64,000 nt of DNA. It comes from Chloranthus sessilifolius. Taxonomy: Eukaryota; Streptophyta; Magnoliopsida; Chloranthales; Chloranthaceae. The DNA lies in the NCBI GenBank assembly GCA_021018995.1, contig CM037584.1, forward strand, positions 173,184,317-173,248,316, written 5' to 3'. The position numbers and the translations under genes were made by a program. Each line of letters opens with the position of its first letter. The stretch's first letter is position 1. Positions 43,249 to 55,559 of this stretch are shown here, in pieces. A model generated the notes under the pieces. It was given only the letters and a program-made list of their open reading frames with translations. It was not told the origin of the DNA and ran no database searches.

Positions 43249-44381
43249 TCTGAACTTTTTTTTCCTTCCGAGAATCCGTCAAGAAAAGGCGCTATGGTTC
43301 TAGTGCTTTCCAAGATAAGCAAATAGCACGACCTCAAGGTGATCCTTGTCAGCAACTAGGTTTCCTATGCTGTTTTCATCGGCAAAGGAGCTTTATATTC
43401 CTCGGAGTTGTCCAGTTTGCAGCAAACAAGTTATGAAGAGAGGGCATGAAAACCGTTAACAACGTTCTATTTTTCAATGCTGAAATCCTCGAAATTTCAT
43501 TCATTCAACAATGTTTACAAGAAAGTTGGGGTAACGAACATAAACCACAGTTTTCCTTTTAAAACAAAAAAAAATTCCTTAGATTTAGAGAGGATGATGG
43601 GAGTTAGTGTTGGAGGCATATGAAAGAAGTTCTTCAGATGGGGAGAATTATGTTCAATGCCACCCTTGTCGCGGAGGAAACAGGGGTTTCCAAATGTGAA
43701 AAGAGGGTCATGGGGTGTGGCTAGGGTCTTTGGCTCCTCCTCCATGCTTGGACCGGTGAAGTCTTCAGCGGCATTTGTAGAAGATGCGGAATCTTCCTGG
43801 GCATCGATGAGCATATGAAGGACCTCACTGAAACCTGGATCGCCGGATTCTTATCTCCATGGATCATTGGGAGGTGATTTCGGTGCATGCTGAAGTATGA
43901 GAGAGTGCAGGGGTTCCTATCGCTTATGACATTGTGGATGTCCATGAGAGTCGGGAGGAGCGACATAAACTACTCAGCGGGTGAAGTATTGATGACGGAT
44001 GATCTCCTAGTTGATCGGATGGGGAGGCTGAAGGATGCAGTTGATGATCGGGTTATGACACGAGTCGATGGTTGAGCTCGAGGTTGGGGTCGAGGGAAAG
44101 AACCATGTTCACATCGAGGAGCCATGCGAAGGAAGCAGTGCAAACAGGGGGGACTGAAAGGAGTGCGCGGGTCAGGTTGAAGGATCTGGGACCCTTGCTC
44201 CAAGGTTTGTATCGAACGGTTGAGATGGGGTTATGAAAAGTGGGCGTGAGGGTTAACCGCGAATTCGAATTTGAACTTGGGCTTGAATTCAAATTCAAAA
44301 TTTGAATTGGTGAGGGACTTTTCATTAAGCCAAGGTGGCTTAATGATATATGTCTATTGTTTGATCCAATGGTGGAAGAAT
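43249..44381. other. Unassigned moderately GC-rich sequence
   Basis: Open frames exist on both strands (for example - strand 43515-43814 and + strand 43887-44075) but none shows a domain I recognise. With 47138-47985 and 49179-49611 it forms a sequence interrupted by a solo LTR and a hAT, ending at a LINE endonuclease start. It could be the decayed 5' part of that LINE; the evidence is positional only. Confidence 0.3.
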
Positions 44382-44386
44382 TGACA

Positions 44387-47132
44387 TGTAACGCCCCAAA
44401 ATCCTACCACGAATTTTGGGGTGATACCCTTAAGGACCTGGCAACAAAGGGTTAGTTACACATTACAATGCAGTAAAAAAATTTTATTGAAATAAAAAAA
44501 TTGGAAATTGTTATGTCATTCAAAATCCAATATTTTCAATACATGATATGCAAAATAACTGTAACTAGATACACTGGAGTCCACATCAACTACGACTATC
44601 TACTCCTTTGATAACATAATTAATACAAATTAAATCTTATTATGTCGTTCTTCACGTAAACTTTTTTAGAAGTATCCCTTTACTTTGCCGCTTTCTTTTC
44701 CTTTAAGATGAAAGGTCTCCGTGTAGGTAATTAAGGGATGCGTGACAATCCACAACTCACCAAGTCCTACCTCCCTTAATCCTCAGGTTTACTGAATTAG
44801 GGAGGAGATAGGACAGACTGTGAAATACTAATAGAAACAAGAGTTATAACACAAGATCGTCTGATAGTGTAGGGTCAGAAAATACATGAAAGGAATTCAT
44901 ACCTAACTTTAGGAATCTATGTGTATCAAATTTAATTACCATCACATGCACGTGAATTTTGTTCATGTGATCGCGATCCTTCACTTGACTTGCACCCATT
45001 TTCTTTACTTAAATCAATAACTTAAATAGTTGAACCGACATATGCCCTCATCACTTGATATATCATATCATATATCGGTATTTTCATCACTTGTCACATG
45101 TTTGCTTTTCGTATCACTGGCATATCGTGGATAAATCCACATCATTATGTGTAGCTGTTACCCCTATTACTTGCATATCGTGGATAAATCCACATCATCA
45201 GGTGTATAGCTCACAGCTTTCGCTGGAGTATATGATATTCCATCAATCGTTAAAGCATCCTCATAACACATAGGTCAACACAGTTTTATGTATTTCACAT
45301 TTATATTTGTGCCTTAGAGTGGCTCCATGCCTTATCGGTTTATAGCTTATGACCATAATGATCCTATCACTTGGTTTTTTTCTTCTTATCTTCTCCGCAA
45401 AATGCATCACATGTCCTTTCTTTATATTGTTGATTCAAACTCTTCGTAAAATATATGATTCTTTACATGATATTAAAAAACACAGCTTATCCCTTTATTG
45501 AAAAATTCCTCTTTTAAAAAGTCCATTTTTAGGGTTTAACATAAAACATGTACCATGAAATCATGATATTTTCGCACACAAAACATGTAGTCTATAACCA
45601 AGGTATTTCATTACATACAACAGGTAGCATATATTCATGGGTTTCATCACATGCAACATATAGCACCTATTCACGGTGTTTCATCATATAACACATGTAG
45701 CATATATTCAGGACGTTTCATCACATAAACATGAACATATCAGAACTTCAATACGGAGTCTCAAACATCCTAACATTCACCATAATGCGTCATGTAGGTT
45801 TAGCTCATTATAAGGGGTATTCTTCAATATAGAAATCAGGTTGATCAATCGATCCAAGTGATTAGGGCTGTGTCCAACCAAGGGTCTGACTTGACATAAA
45901 CTGATCGTGTTCCACACAAGTAAGGTTGAAACCATTCTGACATAACTGGGTTATGATCCACAAAATTAAGGCTGAAACCAGCAAGTCATAACTTAATTAT
46001 GGTCTGCATGATTAGAGGTGTAACCAGCCAAACATAACCTGTGTATCTCACAATACATTTGGCTGAACACAACCTCGCATCTCTGGGTTATATTTCAATG
46101 GCTAGGCATGCAATCAGTCAGCCATAACCTTGTTAGAGGATTCACCGAATTGGGTTGTATGTTCCAAATTTATGGCTTGAATCAGCCAAGTATCACTTGG
46201 TTACATAAAAATAATAATTACAGCTGTAAGTTGCAGGCCGTGGCCACCGTAGAATAGGTCTAATAGTATACTTATGGCTTTGTTAAAACTAATGGTTACA
46301 GCTGCGATAAAACTGTGATGGATTCAATATGGTTTTAAAATCTAGGGCTTATGATCGAAACACATGGCTGGGAAAAACTAGTTCAAAATCTGAAAACAAC
46401 TCATGAATAACTTTGAAATAACTAATTAAATAAACACGAGAACCAACAGAGAACTTGGGTAAAAGTACTCAGATCTGGGCTGGAGGAGGTTGGAGCCCTA
46501 CTTCCTTCTTCCTCTTTATTTCTTACTTTTCTCTCTGTAGTTCCCTCTCTCCTATTTTCTCCTTTTTCTCACTTGGTTTCTCTCTCTCTCGCTCCCCTAT
46601 TTATAGTCATCTCCTCCTCACATTTACACATGTCACACATGCCTTGCATGCATGCACCACATGTTACTCACACATTTCCACCACTTTGTTACAAGCATGC
46701 TACGCGTCACTCACTTACACTTACCACACATGCATTACATGCATCTTACAGATATCATTCACTCATTTTCATATCCTTGTTCACTTACACATGGCACACA
46801 TGTAGCACAACACTTCTCACACACCACTCTTCTCATGCACACCATCTTATTAACAGTTGCACACACTCATATTTGACCATTTGCACACACCTTTTTATTT
46901 TTATGAAATGCCCTTAGTATTTTTTGAAATACCATAACTTCCCCCCCAGGAGAAATTACCATTTTACCCTTCCCCTTTTATCAAAATTACCAAACTGTTC
47001 CTAGGGAAAATTTTATACGAAAATGACTCGGAAGATACGCAGAAAAATCTTAAGCTGTTTTAAACTTTAAACTAGGAAAGGAAAATACCTTTTTATCCTA
47101 TTAATCATGTCTTAAAATTTTGGGATATTACA
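44387..47132 (-). mobile_element. Probable solo LTR, 2.7 kb (fossil)
   Basis: Begins TGTAACGCCCCAAAATCC and ends TTTTGGGATATTACA, with flanking TGACA (44382-44386) and CGACA (47133-47137), a 4-of-5 match. On the minus strand ATGACTATAAATAGGGGAGC near 46600 is a good TATA region followed by a GAGA-rich leader, giving the orientation. Inside are tandem units (CATATCGTGGATAAATCCAC twice near 45117-45195; a ~45-bp unit with GTAGCATATATTCA near 45615-45720). No gag or pol. Length suits Tekay/Del-type LTRs. Confidence 0.65.
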
Positions 47133-47137
47133 CGACA

Positions 47138-47985
47138 CGTGGACCTTGGGTTCCTGGTGGAGGCAAATTGACGATGCTGGATGCGTCTTTGGATCCAATA
47201 CTGCTGGTTTTATTTTTTTACCGCCCACGAATTCCAGCCTAGCGGGAGTGGGTCGAGATGGCGATAGAACTCACGGATGACGATGCGCCACGTGGACTGT
47301 CTATTGGTCTAGTCAGTCAGCCTCGACTGACGCATGTAATTGGAAGTGGGTCCCCCACTGACACATACCGCTAAAACTGGGCCCCTAATGTGGGTCCAAG
47401 GCCCACATGCCTGTTAATGGACTGGACCTACTAATTGGTGGTAGTAATGGTACCACTAGAAATGTGATTTGGACCCGTGCCTGGTTGGATCTTCTCTTGG
47501 GCAGATCCAAACATGATTGACTGAAGTTTCTCTTTGGGCAATCTGGGAAAGCAATCACAGAATCTGGAACCTATTGATATTGGTCAAAATCACTGTTGGA
47601 GAGGGAGATTTGGTGCAGTCCAGTGTTGTCCTCAAAGAATGAGGATGGGTACATGTGTCGACCAAGTTGTTTCTTCTCAGGTCTTTAGACCTTAGGTACC
47701 CATCGTCTTTGTTTTACACAGAAGGTACCCCTTTTGTTAAGAGGTTCAATTGCTCTAGTTTTGATCACGGTGTTTTATGGTTAAGAAAGGATTCGAATAT
47801 TTTCTTCTTTTTGGATCGAGAGTAACTGTAAGACCTTATTGACTAGTCCAAAACATTCCATGGAGCAACCTCTTTTTAATAGGGAGAACCCGATTGATCA
47901 CAAAACAAACGCTGTTAACTCATCCTCTCTGGAAATGGCTTAGCGTAGAGGGGATGATATGGCACAAAGGGTGGGGGGTTGGGGG
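47138..47985. other. Unassigned sequence
   Basis: No recognised feature; see the note on 43249-44381, with which it may once have been continuous. Confidence 0.3.
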
Positions 47986-49170
47986 CAGGGCCGGCACTGA
48001 GATTTTAGGGGCCCAAGGCGAGTTCCTAAAATAAGGCCCTCCATATTAATCCAAAAAAAAAAATCGCCACAATTTTTTGTAACAAATAAAATAATACTCA
48101 TTTCTCCCATAGTGACAAATTTCTCCGATATTTTCCAAAATTTTACTGAAATTTCCCGAAACAAAAGTTGGACGTAACTTTAAGCAAAATTTTAATTTCT
48201 CTGAAATTGCCAAATTTCATTAATTTCAATGAAATTAATGAAATTTTGTCATATTTAATGAATTTTCTTTTAATTTTAGTCGTTTTTGCATAATAAATAA
48301 ATTTTTTATAAATATTAAATATGATTTATATATAATATTTTTTGTACTGCTCGAAATTTTCCCAAAATTTTTGTATTTTTCCCAAAATATTGCCGAAATT
48401 GAAATTTGTCATCGTGATTGCTCCTAGATTACGAATATGTGCATATTCTAGTCTACTGTTTATAATTTGAAAAGGCAACTAATATGTTAACGAAAATATA
48501 TATTAAAGGAAAATAAAAAACAAAAAGAGAAAAGCTAAATAGTAGAACGTATTCTACGGATCGAGTAACCCAACATAACTTTGTGGCATTTTTTAGCACT
48601 TTAACTGTCATTTGAATCTTTCCTGCCATTTTTTATCACTTTAACAATCTCAAAAGGTTCCATAAATAGGTTCATTGGATAGCTCCCATCAAGTAGATCC
48701 AAATTGATAGGTCATTTGTGGAAAATTGAGCTGTAAGGAGCACAAGATCGTTGTATTAAGTTGGGTCATTTAATAAGAAATGTTTTTTGTATATAAAGGA
48801 TCCGGTCAAACAAATTCGGACCGATCAAAATGGGGCCAGAGAATCCACTGGGTCAATACATAAGGCCGTCCTGGCCTAGTGAGGCAAATGACCCGACCCA
48901 TGACTAGCACTGACCCGACAAAGACCCGATCCGACCCATAAAAAAAATGCAAATATGAGGCCTGGGAAGAGTTGAACCCATGACCTATTGGGTAAAAAGT
49001 AAAACAACACAAATAGGTTAACCAACTAACCCATTGACTCGATTTACTATTTTAGCACATTGATAATTATATTAACCAATAGCCTATAAAGACTTACAAG
49101 AATAGGGGGCCCCAAAAATTATGGGGCCCAAGGCGGCCGCCTGATGGACCTTGCCCCAGGGCCGGCCATA
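47986..49170. mobile_element. Non-autonomous hAT element, 1,185 bp
   Basis: Ends CAGGGCCGGCACTGAG and (inverse of right) TATGGCCGGCCCTGGG, with an exact 8-bp target duplication GTTGGGGG (47978-47985, 49171-49178). GGGGCCCAAGGCG lies near both ends in inverse orientation. The interior is AT-rich with no transposase. It belongs to the plant hAT type with CAGGGCCGGCCC ends. Confidence 0.85.
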
Positions 49171-49611
49171 GTTGGGGGGTAGTGATTGAGGATTTGGATG
49201 GAAAAATAAGAGAAAGTTGATTGGTCAAACCGATCCAATCAGTCAGAGTATAGAAAAATGAGCAGTGGAAGGAAGGCTTGAATTTTAAATAACAGGGAAA
49301 ATTCTATGTCCAGAGATGGCTTTTTGTTTGAAGGAGATATGGTGAGTTACAATTGGGTAAGATGTGATTGATAAAATGGTGGGGTTTGGTAAAGAACATG
49401 GAATGACATTTCAGGGTACTGATGGGGCATTAAGAGCATTATTTGAAGCAATTGAGTGGGATAGGTAGGAGTGGATACAATACAAGGGAATTATCGAATT
49501 TGTTGTGGGAATCTCTTGCAGTAACCATAAACAGACTGGGAGAAAGGGTGAGAGGGGCAGATAAGGTAGTCAGGGGGGGAGGGTGTGGGTGATTGGGTTG
49601 TTTGTTTCTTC

Positions 49612-49945
49612 ATGATTCAGATGTTTTCTTGGAATATCTGTCGACTATGTGATCCAAATAAACGAGCATCAATTGAAAGTTTGGTGAGGACTCAAAATTC
49701 TGTGGTGGTCACATTGTAGGAGACTAAATGGGGAGTAACTAATAACAAAAAGATTGCTTCATTGCTCGGAGGAAGTAGAAGGGCATAGGAGTTTGGATTT
49801 GGTGGGTGCCTCGGTGGCACCGTCGTGGCATTGGAATAGTTTGGTGATGGAGGGATTGGGGACTGAGGTTGTACAGTTTTCAGTTTCAGTGTTGCTTAGG
49901 AGCAAGTAGGATAGCAATTCGTGGGTTTTTACAGGAGTGTAAATG
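49612..49945 (+). mobile_element. L1-type LINE, endonuclease N-terminal fragment
   Basis: An ATG at 49612 opens MIQMFSWNICRLCDPNKRAS, then IESLVRTQNSVVVTL-stop-ETKWG, matching the plant L1 apurinic-like endonuclease start (WNIRGL..KR..L..LQETKWG). The CAG of LQETK has become TAG. Later pieces (VAWNSLV-like, QFSVSVLLRSK, SWVFTGV) continue the domain in shifting frames. It ends near 49945 in unrelated sequence, so the copy is 3'-truncated or rearranged. Confidence 0.75.
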
Positions 49946-50860
49946 ATTTCTGGTTTATTTAAGCCTAAGTTGCTTAAAAAGTGTTTGAAATGTTTTTTTT
50001 TTTTTGAATTAGTCATTATATACTGGTTTTATAAGTTTTATGTGAAAAAAACACGTTTTAAAAAATTGGATTTTTGTGACTATGTTGGTGATCAATAAGA
50101 AGTCTAAACAATTAAATTATTTCGTTTATTTAAGCCTAAATTTTTTTGTACTTGAGTTGTTGATGTAATAACACTTTATAAATTAGAAAATGAAATGTCA
50201 CTCATTATTCAAGGTTGATGACAAAACCATTTTCTTTAATTAGTAGGGCTAAAGAGCTTAAAATCGAGCTTTGAAAGTGTCTTGTCTTTCTTATTTATCA
50301 AGTCATTTGCTACTATATTTTGGGAAGCCCAAAAAATATTTACTTAGTCATTTTATTAAACTTCAGTATAAAATGATAATGTTAAGGGATTGGAAATAAC
50401 CTTTTCTTTTTGTTTGCTCACAAATTCAATTGTTGTTGAATTCTTGGTGATGATGTAAAAAATTGATGAATATATTTGATTGCATACACCTCAGTAATAG
50501 ATGAACTGTTCAACAAACTGGGGATTGTTATCAGTAGAAGCCAGATCACTAGCTGCATGAGAACATGGAAGACAGGGGTCAGTGCGGTTGAATTTTGTTA
50601 GGCCTTAGTGGCTTTGGACGGGATCCAATACTCAACAGAGTGGATATTCCCAAAGTAGTAGGGGACGCTAAGTTAAAGCTATCTTCACAAGTACATTTAT
50701 TATTCTTCTATCCACCATAGGCACAAAAGCCTTTGACCTTTTAAAAAAATAGGGAAAAATCGGCGACTTGCAGTCGTCTGGACTTTATCGCTGATTAATC
50801 AGCCAAAAGCCACCATTCGGCCGATTAATTGACGATGTTTGTGATGTGGTCCGAATTTAT
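49946..50860. other. Unassigned AT-rich sequence
   Basis: Contains a GATTTTTGTGACTATG end of the GCATAGTCAC MITE family near 50070-50090 and a direct repeat TTTATTTAAGCCTAA (about 49953 and 50128). No gene is seen. Confidence 0.35.
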
Positions 50861-50861
50861 T

Positions 50862-53800
50862 TTTTTTCATTCGTAATTGATAATATATGGAAAAACAGCA
50901 AGGTGCTGTGGGAACAATACAAAAACCAAAAGAAACAAAGACAAAAGCTACAAACAACAAAAAGGAGAACACCCTGCACCCGTGTTGGAATGACTTCTCC
51001 TATACAGACATTGTCTCGGGTCCCAGGGCCCCGACTCTATCCTGGACTGGTCACTGTCCGATGGAACCCATAGGTCAACTAGGTCCACAATGTTTTTACA
51101 ATGACCCCCACCGGTTTCGATTTCTAGTCGAAGATTCTCCTATTCCTCTCTTGCCAGAGGCATCACATAAATGTGAAGAAAATCCCCTTCCACCTCTTCC
51201 AACCTTGCTCATCCCATCTATCCGCATCCCAAGCCAAATAATGCAGATACGGTGTGGCTGGGAGGACCCAGCTCATATGAAAGAAACTCAGCACAATGGT
51301 CCAGATTTCGTGTGCCGCCGCACAGTGGAGGAAAAGGTGAGAGATGGACTCCTCGCCCTGGGTACACATGACGCATTGCCTGGTTATATCTTTCCCTCTT
51401 CGGATGAGTTGGTCCCGCGTAAGAACTTTCTCCTTGAACACCGTCCACGAGAAGAACTTGATTTTGAGTGGGATGGCAGCCTTCCATAGCTTAGTTCCTT
51501 GAAATATGATAAGAGGCCGACGGGATAGCAACTGGTAGTAGGATTTAACAGTGAACTTGCCATTATTGCTAGGGGATCACAGCCGACAATCCTGATTTTG
51601 AGGATTACGCTGCGTCTCATAGAGAGCAAGGAGTTTGGAATATGCATCCTCTTCATCAGCTCTTATATTCCTACGTAAAGTGACTTCCCACATTCTTCCT
51701 CCACCTGTATCATAAGCGAACTCGTGAATCCGCCCCCAAGAATTCAGCAATAAGGAACAGATGGTAGGGAAAGCCGATTTGAGAGGCCCCCCCTCGACCC
51801 AACTGTCCTCCCAAAATTGAATTCGGGTGCCACAACCCCAGCTGAGGCGAATCCCCTTAGCGTACAAGTGCCAAGTGCCACAAATATTTCTCGACCAGGT
51901 AGAGGTACTTCTACTCTCAATGTTGATGCCTCAATTAGAATTGGCATGACCGTATTTTTCCACTAACACCTTACGCTAAAGACTCTCCAATTCCTCCTCG
52001 TTCCTAGCTCTCCAAAACCATTTTCCGAGAAGGGCAGTGTTGTTCCACCTTACGTTGCGGATCCCCAGCCCACCACAACTTGTCGGGAGTTGACAAGTAT
52101 CCTAATGAATGAGATGGTATTTCTTCTCTAGCCCCCTCCCACATAAAATTTCGTTGAATTTGTTCCATCTGCTTGATTACTCCGATCGGACACTTGAACA
52201 TAGACATGTGGAAGGTCGGCAAGCTTGCAAGGACCGCTTTCAACAAGATAAGACGCCCACCACTACTTAACAATTTTCTTTTCCGCGTGGAGAGACGTTG
52301 CTCGAACCGCTGGATCACCGGTTCCCATGTCCTCGCCGAAGGTTGCTGCAGGCCCAAAGGCAGCCCCAAATATCTGATGGGAAGCTCTTCGCTTTCACAA
52401 TCGACCGTCTCAGCAATAGCTTGTTGTCACGGGGTCGCACTTCCGCAACCTCAGTCCCGTGCGGCACCTAACGCACGCTTCGCTAGGTCAGCCTACTTCT
52501 GATACCAACTGTCGCGGGAGCGTCCTTTGATGCGCTTTCAACCCGCGCGGTGCTTCGCTACCACGTGCAACGAAGCCAACCCATCTACACATCAGCTCTG
52601 ATACCACCCGCCTAAAGGACGGGAACTCCCCCAACATGGTTACCTCTGTTTCACGGCCTACCATTCGGCTCATCGTGCACCTTACGACACGCCAATCTGC
52701 ACCGCTACGCTAACTTGGTCTGCTCAAGCTTCACCCTGTGCACTGCACTAGTACCTCGCTCGCAACAGTCTTGGCATGCAGCTTCCCATGCCACCATGTC
52801 TCGCTCACCTGCCGAACCAAGCCCACAGCCTTGTGCCTCGCGCTCGCGTGCTCCACTGAGTCCCACCAGCGCCTTGGTGTTCTCACGCGAGGTTGCCCAG
52901 CCGTATGCACCGCGACACGTAGTCCGGGGCCATACATCAACCTCACCCGGGTTCCACACGGCATCGCTGCGTCGACGTCCTAGGCCCACCCTTTCAGGCC
53001 TAGGAGACACTTGCGCCCCCTCTGACAACGCAAGGCCCCGTGTGCGGGGGAATAGCTCTCTAGCTCCCTTCCCCTATATAAGGGTAAAACAGTCATTCAG
53101 CCAGAATGACAGGAGAACCTCAAACTCCTTGGTTTGACATACCGCAACGCCTCCTGCGTCGCTAGCCCACCTTGGCTATGTTGCGTCCGTGACGCTCCGC
53201 GTCCTACCCCCATGCGACCGTGTCGCGTCCTCGCAGCGCGACCACGTTGCAAGGCCAACATGACCCCATGTCGCGTGCCCTCCTGGCACCACATGTCGTG
53301 CCACACGCACCATGCTACAAGCTCGAGTATTGGCCCCGTCACACTGTGCCCGCAGGCTATCAATTCCTATATCTGTGACCTTAGATTTATGGAAATTGAT
53401 CTGCTGCCTGGACACAACCTCGTAAACTGATAGGGTATCGGATAGGGCCTTGAATTCGCCCGTATCAGCCTTGCCGAAAAGGATCTTATCATCAACAAAT
53501 TGGAGGATAGAGGTGACTCTGCCCTGGCCCCCCACTTTGATCCCTGAGATGTAGTTCAGCTGTCTCGCCCTTTCGATGAGGCCTGTAAGCGCTTCCCCCA
53601 TCATAATAAATAGGAAAGGGGATCACCCTGACGAATACCCTGAGATCTCTTGAAATACCCAGCAGGCGTGCCATTAATTAATACTGAAAACCACGACGTA
53701 GTGTACCAGCCCCGCATCCAATTCCTCCACTTTGTTCCGAAGCCCAACCTGCTAAGCATGTAGTCCAAACTGCTCCAACAAACACGGTTATACACCTTTT

Positions 53801-54725
53801 CCATTTCCACCTTCCAAAGTGCAGCCGGGATGTGATGATGATGGGCGGAGTGGATGACTTCATGGGCCACAGCCACCTGGTCGACTAATTGTCTCCCCTG
53901 AACGAAGGCCCCCTGATTGGTTGATATAATTTTCCCCATTACCGGTCTAAGTCTGTTGGCGAGCACCTTAGCGAGTATCTTATTAAGACAATTGATAAGG
54001 CAGATCGGTCGGAATTCCGCTAAGTCCTCCGCCTCAACTTTTTTCGGTATGAGAGAATGAAGGTAGAATTAAGGCTGCGCCCCATGAAGCCTGATCTATG
54101 AAACTCGAGAAGCGCTTTCATGAGATACTCCTTAATCAAAGGCCAAAAAACACTATAAAACTCCATTGTGAAACCGTCAGGACCCGGCGATTTGTTTTTA
54201 CCCCTCTTAATGGCTCTTCAGACCTCCTCTTCTTGAAAGGGTAGTTCCAAATCTTCACAATCCTGATTGGTGATGGCGTGGAAGGTTAACCCATCCAAAG
54301 TTGGGCGGGACAGGCTGTCATCAATATATAACTTGGTGTAAAACTTGACCACCTTTTCACGGATCCGGTCTATCCCCACATACGTCACACCCTCCACCCC
54401 AACACTGCCGAATAATTATTTTTGTTCCGTGTATTGGCAATCGCGTGGAAGAATTTGGTATTAAGATCTCCCTCCTTTACCCATTTCACCTCCGCCTTTT
54501 GTTTCCACGAAGTCTCCTCGGCCCTGCACAAGTTATTGAATTCTTGTTTTTTTTTAGTGCGTTCTTTGCGTTCACCATCCGATAGAGGCCTTCCTTCTTC
54601 CAGATTGTCGATCTCCAGCAACCTTGTCAGGAGCATCTCCTTGTTGAGGTGAAGTAGCCCAAAAGTTTCTCTGCTCCACTCGATAGTACGCTTCTTGATC
54701 CATTGCAGCTTGAGGGGGAAAAAAC
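50862..54725 (-). mobile_element. L1-type LINE A, 5'-truncated
   Basis: On the minus strand the order is an endonuclease-RT linker (54385-54720: TFGLLHLNKE, WKQKAEVKWVKEGDLNTKFF), RT (53360-53966: ANRL..STNQGAFVQGRQL, GIRQGDPLS, and FVDD in place of YADD; continuing 52004-52424 with LPIRYLGLPLG-like, RLILLKAVLASLPTFHMSMF), then the RT zinc-binding domain (51163-51870: PLKIKFFSWTVFKEKVLTRDQ, QCVMCTQGEESISHLFLHC). Frames shift several times, and it is dead. The endonuclease is missing on the 5' side, where a MITE end lies. A GC-rich insertion (52425-53343) splits the RT. Confidence 0.85.
52425..53343 (-). mobile_element. GC-rich non-autonomous LTR-type insertion in LINE A (fossil)
   Basis: About 919 bp beginning TGTCACGGGG and ending CCCCGTCACA, set inside the RT of LINE A. 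On the minus strand two primer-site-like stretches are seen, TTGGTATCAGAAGTAGGC near 52495-52512 and GTGGTATCAGAGCTGATG near 52590-52607, which suggests tandem or nested TRIM-like units. A TATA-like CCCCTATATAAGGG lies near 53068. GC content is far higher than in the neighbours. The flanks CTTGT / CTGTG are only a weak target duplication. Confidence 0.6.
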
Positions 54726-55044
54726 GTTTTGGATTTGTCCTATTTTGTTCAGTTTGTTCATAATAAACCTTTAGGTTTTGCCTATTTTGTACTATTTTGT
54801 TCATTAGAATCATTATTTTCAACTTGAAATATATTATGATATACTTTTTATGTTTTTTTAATTTTTTTGATTTTTCAGATTTTTTTTCGACTTCGACCGA
54901 TTTTCGCCGATTTTTCCCGACTTAGACCCGTACCGATTTATTGCGACTCCTGACTTTGTGACTATGCTATCTACCAAAACAGTAGTGCATTACTTTAGTA
55001 TCCAAATATATAATAATATAATATTATTTTTCTCCGTTTAATAG
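54726..55044. other. AT-rich sequence with a GCATAGTCAC-family end
   Basis: The stretch ends GCGACTCCTGACTTTGTGACTATGC near 54967, like the right end of the MITE copies at 31090 and 42770. The left end is not clear. Confidence 0.4.
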
Positions 55045-55079
55045 GCACATCCGTACACTAAGTTCTCTAAGACTGAGTA

Positions 55080-55559
55080 TTGAAAGTTACAATGAGCTGT
55101 ATAAGTACAGCCACGTATGAGTCTGCAGCATCCAACACTGAAGCTATGGGAATCTTTGGAGCTGATATTCCATCTGTCCAGGTAGATGTAGTCGGAGTTG
55201 GTGAGGAGAAGGAAGATGCAGAGTCTTCCTTTCAAGTTCCTCTCAAGCACAGTTCAGGAAAATCTTCACTTTGGTTGGCGTAAAATAGAAAACAAAAAAG
55301 TTCGTCCTCATCCATCTATTCTGGAACCATGGATAAAATTGCATCTGCACTTTGTGACGTAGCGCTCGCGCTTAGGTCGGATCCTCAGACGTTGGGGATG
55401 AGGGCCTTGTGGGAAGCCATCCAACAAATCTATGGTCCAGATAGAGGAATGGCGTTCGCTAAATACGAGACCCTTTCTAGGGATCCAATGAAAGTGGCTA
55501 TGTTCTTGGTTCTAGATGACCAATCTCGGCGAGTTTGGTTGACCCAATATTATAAATAG
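55080..55559 (+). pseudogene. Myb/SANT-like DNA-binding protein, C-terminal remnant
   Basis: Two open parts in the same frame are separated by a TAA at 55281-55283. The first (from about 55083) is Ser/Glu-rich and ends SSGKSSLWLA. After the stop, a basic SSSS-rich linker leads to ATG 55329 and MDKIASALCDVALALRS, GMRALWEAIQQIYG and DQSRRVWLTQYY. This resembles the C-terminal part of plant Myb/SANT-like proteins (L10-interacting MYB type), also used by PIF/Harbinger elements, where a helical AFDYL..RKARVFL..WL segment closes the protein. The Myb domain itself is not seen. It may be a host or transposon gene relic. Family call is from memory. Confidence 0.5.

Noticed and set aside
43515-44325. 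Minus-strand gene from three overlapping frames
   Set aside because: Frames overlap in different phases, share no domain, and have no splice logic; likely decayed repeat.
46455-46917. Thr/His-rich open frames in three phases
   Set aside because: Low-complexity ACACATGC-type sequence in the solo LTR gives frames open in all phases.
50887-51489. 200-codon + strand open frame as a gene
   Set aside because: It is the antisense of the LINE A zinc-binding RT domain, which reads well on the minus strand.
52715-53137. 140-codon + strand frame and CpG-rich stretch as a gene promoter/exon
   Set aside because: It lies inside the GC-rich LTR-type insertion; long frames are expected by chance at high GC and no domain is seen.
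49612-54725. Twin-primed single LINE (inverted 5' part) made of the + endonuclease piece and the - LINE A
   Set aside because: For a minus-strand LINE an inverted 5' part should lie on the right side of the 3' part; here the + piece is on the left and 900 bp of other sequence intervenes.
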